Under the pieces are notes generated by a model. That model was not told the DNA's origin. It saw nothing but the letters and a program-made list of their open reading frames with translations, and made no database searches. A stretch of 52,482 nt of DNA from Candidatus Zixiibacteriota bacterium (GTDB lineage Bacteria > RBG-13-66-14 > B26-G2 > WVWN01): contig JAUWLW010000019.1 in the NCBI GenBank assembly GCA_030613505.1, forward strand, positions 1 to 52,482, read 5' to 3'. This document shows positions 8,309 through 16,085 of this stretch, in pieces (positions within the stretch are counted from its first letter, which is position 1; each line of letters starts with the position of its first letter). The translations under genes and the position numbers were made by a program.

Positions 8309-8638
8309 TTAAAAATCCTCGAGGCGATAGACGTCGTAGGCCACTTCCTCGTAGGGGTGGGCTCCTTTCATCGCCGCGACGACGGCCTCGACGACGTCGC
8401 CCCGCGCGACCATCTCCAGCCGCCACTCGGGTACCTCCTCGAGGCGGCCGGCCCGGCCCACCGTGGGCGACACGCCCTCGCCGCCGCGGAAGGTCCCCCG
8501 GCCCTTGGTCGCGAACGAGCACCAGTCGTATTCGCCGATGACGCCGGCGCCGGCTCGAGCCATCGCCGCGCGCACGACGTCGAGCGCCTCCCACGGAACG
8601 AAGACGACGACCTTGTAACGCTGCTTCTCATCCCCCAT
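8309..8638 (-). CDS. Stand-alone NIF3 C-terminal-like (YqfO insert/CutA-like) protein
   Basis: The 109 residues match the small PII/CutA-like domain found inside or beside NIF3-type proteins: V-F-V-P at the start, G-T-F-R-G-G-E-G near 48, a glutamate-rich V-P-E-W-R-L-E, and H-P-Y-E-E-V-A-Y-D (94-102). The rest of NIF3 is absent, so this is the separate-domain form. The function is unknown; metal or nucleotide sensing is often suggested. The ATG sits 8 nt after a consensus -10 box, so the mRNA is probably leaderless. It heads the unit with the flavin reductase and SAM hydrolase genes. Confidence 0.82.
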   Translation of the reverse strand: MGDEKQRYKVVVFVPWEALDVVRAAMARAGAGVIGEYDWCSFATKGRGTFRGGEGVSPTVGRAGRLEEVPEWRLEMVARGDVVEAVVAAMKGAHPYEEVAYDVYRLEDF

Positions 8639-8646
8639 CGCGCCGC

Positions 8647-8675
8647 ATAATAACAGCGCGTTAGTAAGCTGTCAA
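8647..8675 (-). promoter_or_regulatory. Consensus promoter, probably leaderless start
   Basis: TTGACA at 8675-8670, a 17-nt spacer and TATTAT at 8652-8647. Eight nt separate the -10 box from the ATG at 8638. There is no Shine-Dalgarno sequence in between. Confidence 0.8.
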
Positions 8676-8702
8676 GCGGTTGCCCGACGTGGCCATTGTA
8701 CC

Positions 8703-8731
8703 TTGTAAAATTCTGAATATCGCGATAACAT
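8703..8731 (+). promoter_or_regulatory. Probable promoter of the nuclease gene
   Basis: TTGTAA at 8703-8708, a 17-nt spacer and TAACAT at 8726-8731, leaving a leader of about 45 nt with a GGGAGA ribosome binding site before the ATG at 8783. The -10 box is imperfect. Confidence 0.45.
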
Positions 8732-8782
8732 GCGATATGGAGAAAACATCCCTTAAGCAAGGTAAAAATCCGGGAGAAAGTA

Positions 8783-9742
8783 ATGTCGGGTTACCGAAAA
8801 AATCTCATCCGTCGCTTCTGGGAATACCGGCGGGCTCACTTCGCCGACGCCGACGACCTTTTTGACGATAAATATACTGACGACGGTTCGCCACCCGTCT
8901 TCAAAAAGGAACACGCGTCGGAAAACGTATTAGTGAGACCCCGCGCAAACGAAGAGGAAAAGGAAAAAGTACTCCAAGACATACCGCCAAAGGGGCGGCA
9001 CAGGTGGTTTCGGAGTATGACAAGCTCGCAGGCACTCGCACAGAGCGTTTTCGCTAACCTAAAATTCTACGGCAAGCTGGACTTATTAAGAAGTATTCGC
9101 GACGAGGAGGGCCAACCTCTTTTCATTAAGGAACCAGCTGCGAAGGTCAATTGCTCCTTAGAATACGACGTGGATTACCTAGGCGAACCGCGGCCTACGA
9201 ACGTGGACGTATTTTTTGACGCCGACTATCGCGTCGCCGTCGAGTGTAAACTTAGCGAGACCGACATAGGAACTTGCTCCCGGCCTCGCCTCTCGCTAAA
9301 AGACGATAATTACGAACGCGAACATTGTGACGGCAATTACGCGCGCCAGCGCGACCGAAGCGACCGGTGCTCCCTAACCGCTATCGGGGTCAAATATTGG
9401 AAGTACATTCCTGATTTATTACGCTGGCCGGCCGACGAGGACCACGTCCCTTGTCCGTTAATGCATACATATCAGATTGTCCGGAATATTCTCGCCGCTT
9501 GCGTCAGAGTGGACGGAAAACTTTACCGTGAGGGCGGACACGCGGTCTTGCTTTATGACGAACGAAATCCGGCTTTTCAGGAGGATGGCGCCGTATGGAA
9601 CGCGTACGAAGCCGTAAAGAAATCGCTGACGAACGACACCCTTCTCCGACGGTGTACTTGGCAAGCTCTCGTGACGCGGCTGCGCGCCGACGGCGAAACG
9701 TCTTGGCTCGCCGAGGGCCTACGTACTAAATACGGTATCTAA
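8783..9742 (+). CDS. PGN_0703-like PD-(D/E)XK putative restriction endonuclease
   Basis: The 319-residue protein carries a nuclease core: V-D-V-F-F-D (D142) then V-A-V-E-C-K-L-S-E (E154, K156), fitting D-x11-E-x-K. Flanking it are S-S-Q-A-L-A-Q-S-V-F-A-N-L (81-93) and the cysteine-containing T-C-S-R-P-R-L, as in the PGN_0703 family. No methyltransferase or specificity gene is nearby, so it is an orphan. Third codon positions are noticeably more AT-rich than in neighbouring genes, which hints at horizontal acquisition. The ATG has GGGAGA upstream. Whether it cuts DNA has to be inferred from the fold. Confidence 0.75.
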   Translation: MSGYRKNLIRRFWEYRRAHFADADDLFDDKYTDDGSPPVFKKEHASENVLVRPRANEEEKEKVLQDIPPKGRHRWFRSMTSSQALAQSVFANLKFYGKLDLLRSIRDEEGQPLFIKEPAAKVNCSLEYDVDYLGEPRPTNVDVFFDADYRVAVECKLSETDIGTCSRPRLSLKDDNYEREHCDGNYARQRDRSDRCSLTAIGVKYWKYIPDLLRWPADEDHVPCPLMHTYQIVRNILAACVRVDGKLYREGGHAVLLYDERNPAFQEDGAVWNAYEAVKKSLTNDTLLRRCTWQALVTRLRADGETSWLAEGLRTKYGI

Positions 9743-9811
9743 TATAAACTAGCCTCTTTATTAGTTAAAATTGTACTGAACGTCGGTTTATATGCGGCTC
9801 GCTAAGCAGCG

Positions 9812-9906
9812 CTCTTATTGACGCCTTGCGAGGCGTGTGCTAATATTATTTCGTCGTGATACGAGCGAGTACCGTCGTCGGCGTTATTATATTTACCTCC
9901 GCAACG
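9812..9906 (+). repeat. Left copy of a promoter-leader direct repeat
   Basis: This segment aligns without gaps to 10806-10900 (constant offset 994). It covers a -35 box, the spacer, TAATAT, and the first codons of a signal peptide. By eye about 60 of the 75 positions from 9831 agree, the rest being substitutions. The tagged gene at 9938-10738 lies between the two copies. Confidence 0.75.
9818..9846 (+). promoter_or_regulatory. Promoter in the left repeat copy
   Basis: TTGACG at 9818-9823, a 17-nt spacer and TAATAT at 9841-9846. Nine nt separate the -10 box from a GTG at 9856. This is probably also the promoter for the tagged gene at 9938. Confidence 0.7.
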
Positions 9907-9924
9907 GCGGCCCCGAAACCTTAG
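9856..9924 (+). CDS. 22-residue leader peptide, truncated copy of a neighbour's signal peptide
   Basis: GTG at 9856 to TAG at 9922-9924. The peptide starts V-I-R-A-S-T-V-V-G-V-I and matches the start of the protein at 10850 (M-I-R-V-S-T-V-V-G-V-I), then ends after A-A-P-K-P. It is either a vestige of a duplicated gene start or a translated leader; it stops 13 nt before the ATG at 9938. Its translation would start on a leaderless mRNA. No evidence of function. Confidence 0.4.
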   Translation: MIRASTVVGVIIFTSATAAPKP

Positions 9925-9937
9925 GAAAACGAGTATT

Positions 9938-10738
9938 ATGCGTAGAATAATAATCGTTATGCTTGTGTCCGCGCCGTTTTTCCCCGCGTTCGTATTCGGC
10001 ACTTACCCCGGCAGCGTAGTATCGTCTTTCTACGCGGGAAGCATAGAAGCGTACTGGCCTTTTGGCGTAACGTACGGGGGGGGATACGTTTGGGTAATTT
10101 ACGCGCACGATGTAGTAACTAAGAGGTCCCCTACTACGGGCTCCATCGTCGCTTCGTTCCACCTCGAGTCGTGGGGTCGGCAATTAGCGTGGGACGGTAA
10201 TAGAAAATATTTATACGATATAAATTGGCGCGACCGGGTAAATTGGTCCGACCCCAAAACCGGCTCGAGGATAGGTTCCTTCCCTAACCCGGGTACCGGG
10301 GTCTTATACGGCATAGATTACTACGAAGGCCACCCATCAAACCCTATATGGTTAGGTCAAAGGTTACCGCCTTTAGCTTGGAACCTTACTACGACGGGGT
10401 CGGTGGTAGCTTCTTACGACCTTGGTTCTTGGCGGTACTTACCATCTGCTCTAGCTTACGCCGATACGCCGCTAGGCGAATATATATTTTTCGGAATGAA
10501 CTCCGCACCGGCGTATATCTTCACAGTCAAACCCAACACGTTTTCTATAATCTCTTCCTTCGTAGCACCGGTCGGCAATTGCGGCATAAGCGATCTGAGC
10601 TGGGACGGCAGTTACCTATGGGTCCTCGAGAACGGGCCGCCGCCGATAGAACCGGGGTGGGTTTATCGTATTGTGGCCTATACGGCGCCCGCTATCTCAC
10701 CCGCGTCTTTGGGCAAAATAAAGGCGCTTTACCGTTAA
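9938..10738 (+). CDS. Secreted propeller-like protein with C-terminal tag
   Basis: The 266-residue protein has a signal peptide (M-R-R-I-I-I-V-M-L-V then A-F-V-F-G). It contains repeated units around G-S-[IV]-V-A-S-[FY] about every 45 residues, suggesting a beta-propeller. It ends P-A-S-L-G-K-I-K-A-L-Y-R at the stop codon. No enzymatic motif is visible. The ATG has AGGAAAACGAG upstream. It sits between two copies of a promoter-leader repeat, so it may be an insertion or the product of a local duplication. Relatives with the same repeats and tag lie at 17606-20976 and 22180-22929. Confidence 0.75.
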   Translation: MRRIIIVMLVSAPFFPAFVFGTYPGSVVSSFYAGSIEAYWPFGVTYGGGYVWVIYAHDVVTKRSPTTGSIVASFHLESWGRQLAWDGNRKYLYDINWRDRVNWSDPKTGSRIGSFPNPGTGVLYGIDYYEGHPSNPIWLGQRLPPLAWNLTTTGSVVASYDLGSWRYLPSALAYADTPLGEYIFFGMNSAPAYIFTVKPNTFSIISSFVAPVGNCGISDLSWDGSYLWVLENGPPPIEPGWVYRIVAYTAPAISPASLGKIKALYR

Positions 10739-10760
10739 CGGTTTGCCGCCCGATTCAAAA

Positions 10761-10790
10761 CAAAGGCCGGCGTCGCCGGCTTTAAATATT
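10761..10790 (+). terminator. Terminator after the tagged gene
   Basis: A GCCGGC / GCCGGC stem with a 3-nt loop, preceded by AAAG and followed by TTTAAATATT, 25 nt after the stop at 10738. Confidence 0.55.
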
Positions 10791-10805
10791 ACCAAATACG
10801 TGTAG

Positions 10806-10900
10806 CATTTATTGACCCGCTAAACGGCGTGTGCTAATATCGTCGCGTCGTGATACGAGTGAGCACCGTCGTCGGCGTTATCGTCCTTACCGTCGCAACA
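10806..10900 (+). repeat. Right copy of the promoter-leader direct repeat
   Basis: Ungapped match to 9812-9906. Here the repeat runs into an intact gene, so this copy is probably the original and the left one the derived copy. Confidence 0.75.
10812..10840 (+). promoter_or_regulatory. Promoter giving a probably leaderless mRNA
   Basis: TTGACC at 10812-10817, a 17-nt spacer and TAATAT at 10835-10840, with 9 nt to the GTG start at 10850. Confidence 0.75.
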
Positions 10901-11941
10901 ACCGCGGCATACGCGCTGACGGTCGAGGGCCGCCAGCTCCGCCTGGAAGGCGGCGCCTTCATACCAGAGGATGCGGAGTGGCTCGCGGCCCGGGCGCGGT
11001 ACCTGCTCAAGCAACACGAGTACGGCCGCGCTAACGACGTCGCGACGCTGCTCGCCGGCGCCGCGCCGCCGGCGATAGCCCTCGAGGCCGGCGCCCTCGC
11101 CGCGCGAACTAAGTACTTCGCCGTAGGGCACAAAGAATCTTATCTGGCTTTCCGGGAATTATACCGCGAAGAAAAGAAAAGGATTGACGCGACGGCCGCG
11201 CCGCCCACGGAAGAAGACCTGGCGCGGCTGGCGGTTATTTCGCGGGACGCGATAGCCGCGTTGGGAACGGCCTACGGCCCCGGTGCCGTCCCTGGCGCCA
11301 GGACTATTTCACGATACGACTCGCCCACCGCCAACACCGGCGCCGCCGAACCGCAGGTCACGAAATACGACTTGCGGTGGTCGGTCAACCTCGTCTTCCT
11401 CGTCCGCGAGTACGACAAGGCCAACTTGGCCGACGCCAAGGCCGCGGTTAAAAAGGCTATGGATGAAAAGAGAACGTACGAGGCGTTCTTCCGCGACGTG
11501 AGTATGCCCAAATCGACGAAGGCGCGCGCCGTCGACGACGTCCGCGGCAGCGTCCGCGACCGGGCGCGCAACATGCTGCCCGGCGCCGTTGCCCGCGAGA
11601 TCCAAACCACCTATAACCTGGAGGGTTTCAAATTTTGCTTAAAAAAACCCGTCGGCATCCCTGACCTCACGATTTACGCCGGCCGGATTTTGGAGACTTC
11701 CGAAAACGAGGAGATAAAAGTCGAACGGTACGAAGACGCGGGTTACGTCGCCTACCGAGCGACGGCCACCGCGCGTGCCAAGGCCACCATTTCCCTCGCC
11801 GACGCGCTGCGCTACCTGGGCGTCGACCCGTACGTATGGCGCCCTTTCGTAGGTAAATTGGAAGGAGACGAAAAATCGAAAGTCGGCGCCGAAGAAGGCT
11901 CTCCTCCCAAGATGCATACCGGCGGCATACCTGAGGATTAA
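10850..11941 (+). CDS. Secreted protein of unknown function
   Basis: The 363-residue protein begins with a signal peptide (M-I-R-V-S-T-V-V-G-V-I-V-L, cleavage near A-Y-A). The remainder is soluble, rich in Lys, Asp and Ala, with helical stretches (for example around 175-240). I recognise no family. It lacks the C-terminal tag and the type IX domain, ending in G-G-I-P-E-D. The GTG start is fixed by the promoter 9 nt upstream. The next gene begins 1 nt after its stop, so the two are co-transcribed and perhaps act together outside the cytoplasm. Confidence 0.7.
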   Translation: MIRVSTVVGVIVLTVATTAAYALTVEGRQLRLEGGAFIPEDAEWLAARARYLLKQHEYGRANDVATLLAGAAPPAIALEAGALAARTKYFAVGHKESYLAFRELYREEKKRIDATAAPPTEEDLARLAVISRDAIAALGTAYGPGAVPGARTISRYDSPTANTGAAEPQVTKYDLRWSVNLVFLVREYDKANLADAKAAVKKAMDEKRTYEAFFRDVSMPKSTKARAVDDVRGSVRDRARNMLPGAVAREIQTTYNLEGFKFCLKKPVGIPDLTIYAGRILETSENEEIKVERYEDAGYVAYRATATARAKATISLADALRYLGVDPYVWRPFVGKLEGDEKSKVGAEEGSPPKMHTGGIPED

Positions 11942-11942
11942 A

Positions 11943-13964
11943 GTGTACGGTACCTGGAAGAAGCTAGGTTGGATTACGTTCGTCGCGCTCGCCGCGGCGG
12001 CTTCGGCGCAAGCCGCGTGCCCGGACGCGGCGACGGCCGAAAAGATATTCCTCGCAGAAATAAGCGAACGGTACGGCGAGCCGGAGGGCGTTACGACGAG
12101 CGCGTTCGTCGAGGGCGAAACTTCCGGGCAAGCGCTGGCCGCGGTCCGCGTCGCGTACGGTTACTACACGGAGGTGTACGTCGCGCTGTTCGTCCACGAC
12201 GGCCGGGGCTGGCGCGTAGCCGATTCCGACGGGCCCGTCAACTATATGCCCGAGTTCGGCGGCGACGAGGGAACCGTCGCCCGGGCCCGACTCGGCCCCT
12301 GGACGTACTATGTCTTTACGTGTACCGAGGCCTCGTACGGCTCGGGGATGGGTACTGAATACGACTACTTCAAATTGTACAGGGTGGACGGCGAAAAGCT
12401 CGTCAAGGCCTTCGAGGGTGAAACCGGCTCCCGGGAGGACTACTATTCGCGCTGGTACGGCGGCGACGACTCCTCGGCCTGGGAATACGGCGCCTACGTC
12501 GAACGGACTACCGAGTTCGCCTTCGACGACGTGGACGGCGACGGCGCGTTCGAGCTTTGGGCCTTCACTCGCGAGCGCCCCGCCGAGGAAGGTCCGTACA
12601 CGTACGTCGACGCCGCGTTATATGCTCCGGACGACTCCGGCAACCTCGCCGCCGCGGACGTCGGAAGGTTCCGCGTATTTTTAGAACGGGACGATTCCTC
12701 CGCCGTCAGGCTCGTACTGGCCGGCGCGGCCCTACTCGACGAGGGCGACGTCGCGGCAGCCTTGGAATACCTTACACAGGCCGCGGAGCTTGACCCCTCG
12801 CTCGAGGCAGCGGTAGAGCGACGCCGGGAATTTCTGCGCCGACTTATGGGCGACCCCGCCGAGGCGATACGGCTTTTCTACGCCGGCGGCAGCGACGAAC
12901 ATCGCGCGCTCATCGACCAATACCCCGAGTCTGCGGCCTCGGCCGAGGCGACGATCCGAATGGGTACTTCCGACGAGCTGACGGCCTTTTTGAAAAAAAA
13001 CCGCAACCATCCCCGCTGGCCGGAGGCGTACGCGTACGCGATACGGGAAGCGCTGTACGACATAAACTACGAGGAGAGCGGCGGCCTGAGCAAGAAAGAG
13101 CTAAGCCGATTAAAAAAAGACCTAAAACGCTACCGAAAACTCGCGGCCGACGCCGAAGAGCGGGCGCAAACGCTGACTCACTTAGCGGATTGTTTCTACC
13201 ACCTCGGCGAGTTTAAAACCGCGGCGCGATTGTACGAAGACTCGCTGGCCGAATTCCCGCGCGGCGTATTCGAGGGTTACGATTATTTAAGGTTGGGCGA
13301 TTGCGCCGCCGCGGTCGGCGACCACGGCGCGGCGATCGCGTACTACGTGGAATGCGCGGACCTCGTCGATTGGTGGAGTGACGACGCCGCCGACACCCTT
13401 ATAGGCTACGCCGCGATCCGCGAAGGCGGCAAACGCCGCCACTTCCTCGACTACCTGGACGAGCGTGGCGGCTACGGTTACCTGACGCTGGAGACCGGCG
13501 ACCTGGACGGTGCCGGAAACGCCGACGTCGTAGCGCTCGTGCAGCGTGACGACGAGCCGGACGAGCTCTATTACTTCCTGAGAACCGGCGACGAATTCGT
13601 AGGCGAATTCTTGACGCGCGGGCGGCCGTCGCTGTGGCTCGTCGAAGGCCGGGGAGTATTCGACGTCGGCCCGGCGCTACTATCTTGCCGCGAAACGGTG
13701 GACGCCGAGGGAGGCCGCGCGGCGTACGAAGTCCTCTACCGCTACGACGGCTCGAGCATGCGCGAGGTAGGTCGCGTTAAAACCGAGGAAACGCGGGACG
13801 GCGAACCGGCATACGAATATAAAGCGACGCTCGCGTTCGCCGACGCGCCCCGGCCGATATTAACGGTCGAGGGTACGATTAAGACGAAGGAGAGCGAAAC
13901 GACTTTCGCGGAGGAATACGTATGGGACGACGAGAGCTTCGCGTTCGTTCGCCGAAAACCATAA
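11943..13964 (+). CDS. Large secreted protein with TPR-like repeats
   Basis: The 673-residue protein has a signal peptide (about 1-25, ending S-A-Q-A). The first third contains segments resembling FG-GAP-type repeats (D-D-V-D-G-D-G-A near 198). The middle has tetratricopeptide-like helices (about 270-300 and 395-480: A-D-C-F-Y-H-L-G-E-F-K-T-A and Y-D-Y-L-R-L-G-D-C). A second D-L-D-G-A-G-N-A-D-V occurs near 519. No catalytic motif is seen. It follows the preceding unknown secreted gene by 1 nt and starts with GTG under GAGGATTAA. A role in binding or assembly is a guess from the repeats. Confidence 0.7.
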   Translation: MYGTWKKLGWITFVALAAAASAQAACPDAATAEKIFLAEISERYGEPEGVTTSAFVEGETSGQALAAVRVAYGYYTEVYVALFVHDGRGWRVADSDGPVNYMPEFGGDEGTVARARLGPWTYYVFTCTEASYGSGMGTEYDYFKLYRVDGEKLVKAFEGETGSREDYYSRWYGGDDSSAWEYGAYVERTTEFAFDDVDGDGAFELWAFTRERPAEEGPYTYVDAALYAPDDSGNLAAADVGRFRVFLERDDSSAVRLVLAGAALLDEGDVAAALEYLTQAAELDPSLEAAVERRREFLRRLMGDPAEAIRLFYAGGSDEHRALIDQYPESAASAEATIRMGTSDELTAFLKKNRNHPRWPEAYAYAIREALYDINYEESGGLSKKELSRLKKDLKRYRKLAADAEERAQTLTHLADCFYHLGEFKTAARLYEDSLAEFPRGVFEGYDYLRLGDCAAAVGDHGAAIAYYVECADLVDWWSDDAADTLIGYAAIREGGKRRHFLDYLDERGGYGYLTLETGDLDGAGNADVVALVQRDDEPDELYYFLRTGDEFVGEFLTRGRPSLWLVEGRGVFDVGPALLSCRETVDAEGGRAAYEVLYRYDGSSMREVGRVKTEETRDGEPAYEYKATLAFADAPRPILTVEGTIKTKESETTFAEEYVWDDESFAFVRRKP

Positions 13965-13996
13965 ACGCATAAAGACGTCGCCGGGAGGAACCCGTC

Positions 13997-15646
13997 ATGT
14001 TTAAGCGCAACCTGATAATAACCTTAACCGCCGTTGCGGCCGCCGCGACGGGAACTTTCGCCACCGAGTTCTGGACCGCGGAGGAGCTGGCCCGGCCGCC
14101 CGGGCCGCCGCTCGAGCCGCGTCTGGGCTACGACGCCCGCGCCGAAAAATACGACGCCGAGGAGGTATTCGGGAAGGCGTGCGCCTTCATCGAGTACTGG
14201 CAGGTCAAAGACCCCAACGACCCCAACTACGGCGGCATCCGCGAGGGCGAAGATTTGCCGCACATCGTCCAGACCGACAACACGTCGGAGTCGGTTTGGG
14301 TATGGTCGCGGTGGCGCCAGCTCACCGGCAGCCGCGAGTACGACGACGCCGTCGCGCGTTCCTGGGTCTATATAAATAAATACCCGGCGTGGGAAGAGGA
14401 AGGCTGGGAAAACCCGGCCTCGAAATACTACCGCATATACAATTGCGGCTGGGGTATGCGCGCCGAGATGATGTACCGACAGACGACCGGCGACAACTCG
14501 CTTAAAGACTACGGCCTTACATGCGCGCGCTTCGTGGCCGACAACCTCATCGACATTAAGAACATGTCGTACTTAAACAACTACCTCTGCACGGCGTGGG
14601 CCGTCGGCAACCTCTACGAATACGCGGAGGACGTCGGCGACGCCGGCCTGAAGGCCAAAGCGCTGTCGCTGGCGTCGGAGGTTAAATCGCTGGCGGAGGA
14701 AGCGCCGGGTTGGCGGATCGGATATTACGCCTGGGCCATGTCCGGCGGCGTTACGGTATGGGGCCTCCACAACTCTTATTTCAAGGAATACCCCAACGAC
14801 GAAAAGCTCTGGATGACAGAATACGGCCCCTACCTCCAAACGCTGGTCAAACCGGGCGCCGGGACTTGGGACAATGCCTGGAACGCGTGGTACATGTTCG
14901 GCCACCACAGCTGCTATCACGCGACGGGCGACGAGTCATACTGGCTCAAATTCGACAACGTCGCGGCCAACCTCGTCGCCCAGGACACGGACGACGACGG
15001 CGGCATCCCTCCCAGTCAAGCCGGCACCGAAAAAGGCGACCATACCTGGGTCACGTCGTACCTGTGCATGATGGGTATGGACCGCATCATCCGCGACTTG
15101 AGCGTAAAGAACTTCGTCGCGGTCGCCGAGCCGGGGACGATCGTCTTAAAGTGGGACCCCGCGTACGAGACGCACGCCCTGGCTTACAATCTCTACCGCG
15201 AGACCGAAGGCCGGCCCGGGCGCGTAAAAATTACCGACACGCCGCTAACGGGCGAGCCGCCGTACTCTTTCGTCGACGCGGACGTCGTCCCGGCGACGAC
15301 GTACCGCTACTGGCTCGAGGCCCTGAGCCCGACCGACCACGTCCGTATCCACGGGCCGATAGAGCGCAAGGCGGGCGCGCTCAAGGCCACCTTCGCGCTG
15401 GGCCAGAACTACCCCAACCCGGCGACGTACGGCCGCACCGCGGTTCCGTTCGCGCTGGCGCGCGCCGGCAAGACGTCCTTCCGCGTCTACGACCTCGCCG
15501 GCCGCGAGGTATACCGGACGCAGCGTGATTATAGCGCCGGCAAGCACGTGCTCGATCTCGCGTTCGACTTCGCCCCCGGCGTCTACGTGTACAACCTCCG
15601 GGCGGGCGGCGACGAGGCGGCTAAAAGGATGGTAATAACGAAGTAG
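13997..15646 (+). CDS. Secreted protein with alpha-barrel-like domain, Fn3 and type IX sorting domain
   Basis: The 549 residues comprise a signal peptide (about 1-22), a region rich in W, Y and paired helices (about 55-370) resembling (alpha/alpha)6 glycosidase-type barrels, an Fn3-like segment (about 372-455), and a C-terminal domain from residue 466 (F-A-L-G-Q-N-Y-P-N-P, then F-R-V-Y-D-L-A-G-R-E-V and G-V-Y-V-Y-N-L-R). The last part is the type A sorting domain recognised by the type IX secretion system. The barrel's substrate is not evident and catalytic residues cannot be assigned. It has a GGGAGGA ribosome binding site and is followed by a terminator. Confidence 0.78.
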   Translation: MFKRNLIITLTAVAAAATGTFATEFWTAEELARPPGPPLEPRLGYDARAEKYDAEEVFGKACAFIEYWQVKDPNDPNYGGIREGEDLPHIVQTDNTSESVWVWSRWRQLTGSREYDDAVARSWVYINKYPAWEEEGWENPASKYYRIYNCGWGMRAEMMYRQTTGDNSLKDYGLTCARFVADNLIDIKNMSYLNNYLCTAWAVGNLYEYAEDVGDAGLKAKALSLASEVKSLAEEAPGWRIGYYAWAMSGGVTVWGLHNSYFKEYPNDEKLWMTEYGPYLQTLVKPGAGTWDNAWNAWYMFGHHSCYHATGDESYWLKFDNVAANLVAQDTDDDGGIPPSQAGTEKGDHTWVTSYLCMMGMDRIIRDLSVKNFVAVAEPGTIVLKWDPAYETHALAYNLYRETEGRPGRVKITDTPLTGEPPYSFVDADVVPATTYRYWLEALSPTDHVRIHGPIERKAGALKATFALGQNYPNPATYGRTAVPFALARAGKTSFRVYDLAGREVYRTQRDYSAGKHVLDLAFDFAPGVYVYNLRAGGDEAAKRMVITK

Positions 15647-15665
15647 GAGAACCGGCATAAAAAAG

Positions 15666-15691
15666 CCCCGGCCTTGAAGCCGGGGTTTTTT
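15666..15691. terminator. Bidirectional rho-independent terminator
   Basis: A perfect 7-bp stem CCCCGGC / GCCGGGG with a 6-nt loop, followed by six T on the plus strand and preceded by a run of A that serves the minus strand. It separates the converging genes ending at 15646 and 15705. Confidence 0.9.
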
Positions 15692-15704
15692 ACGTAACTA
15701 TCCT

Positions 15705-16085
15705 TTACTTAATCGAGATCTCGACGCGCTCGTCCTTATCTTCGTCGTGGACCGTTATAATCTCGCCGACGCCCTCGCCGAGTAGGGTGCCGAGCTCGTC
15801 GAGGTCTATCTCCTTGTCACCCATCCGCGCCTTCGCGTGCTCGGGCGCGAACTTGAGCGCCCACTTCGCGAGGCTGAGCGGGATGTTGACGTTGACGTTG
15901 GGGCGCTCGCTGTCGCCGCGAAAGACGCGGATGTGAAGCGTCCTGCCACGGCCTTTGGTCGTCGCGGCCGCCTCGGCTTCCGCGCCGCTTCCTCCCACGG
16001 CCTCCAGAAGCCGCGCCGCCTCGTCCGCTTTGATCTTGCCCTCCTCGAGCATCTTCAATATTTTCAAGCGCTCCGCGGTTACCAT
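15705..16085 (-). CDS. SHOCT-like domain protein
   Basis: The 126-residue protein opens with a SHOCT-like helical hairpin (E-R-L-K-I-L-K-M-L-E-E-G-K-I, residues 5-18, then A-D-E-A-A-R-L-L-E-A). After a variable linker comes a conserved region with V-N-V-N-I-P-L-S-L-A-K-W-A-L-K. Similar proteins accompany DUF4097 proteins in stress-response cassettes; the biochemical role is unknown. An AAGGAGG site precedes the ATG, which overlaps the previous gene's stop by one base (TAATG). Last gene of the cassette. Confidence 0.8.
   Translation of the reverse strand: MVTAERLKILKMLEEGKIKADEAARLLEAVGGSGAEAEAAATTKGRGRTLHIRVFRGDSERPNVNVNIPLSLAKWALKFAPEHAKARMGDKEIDLDELGTLLGEGVGEIITVHDEDKDERVEISIK

Noticed and set aside
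9743-10849. Insertion sequence around the tagged gene 9938-10738
   Set aside because: No transposase frame or terminal inverted repeats were seen. The flanking direct repeats are explained by a duplicated promoter and gene start.
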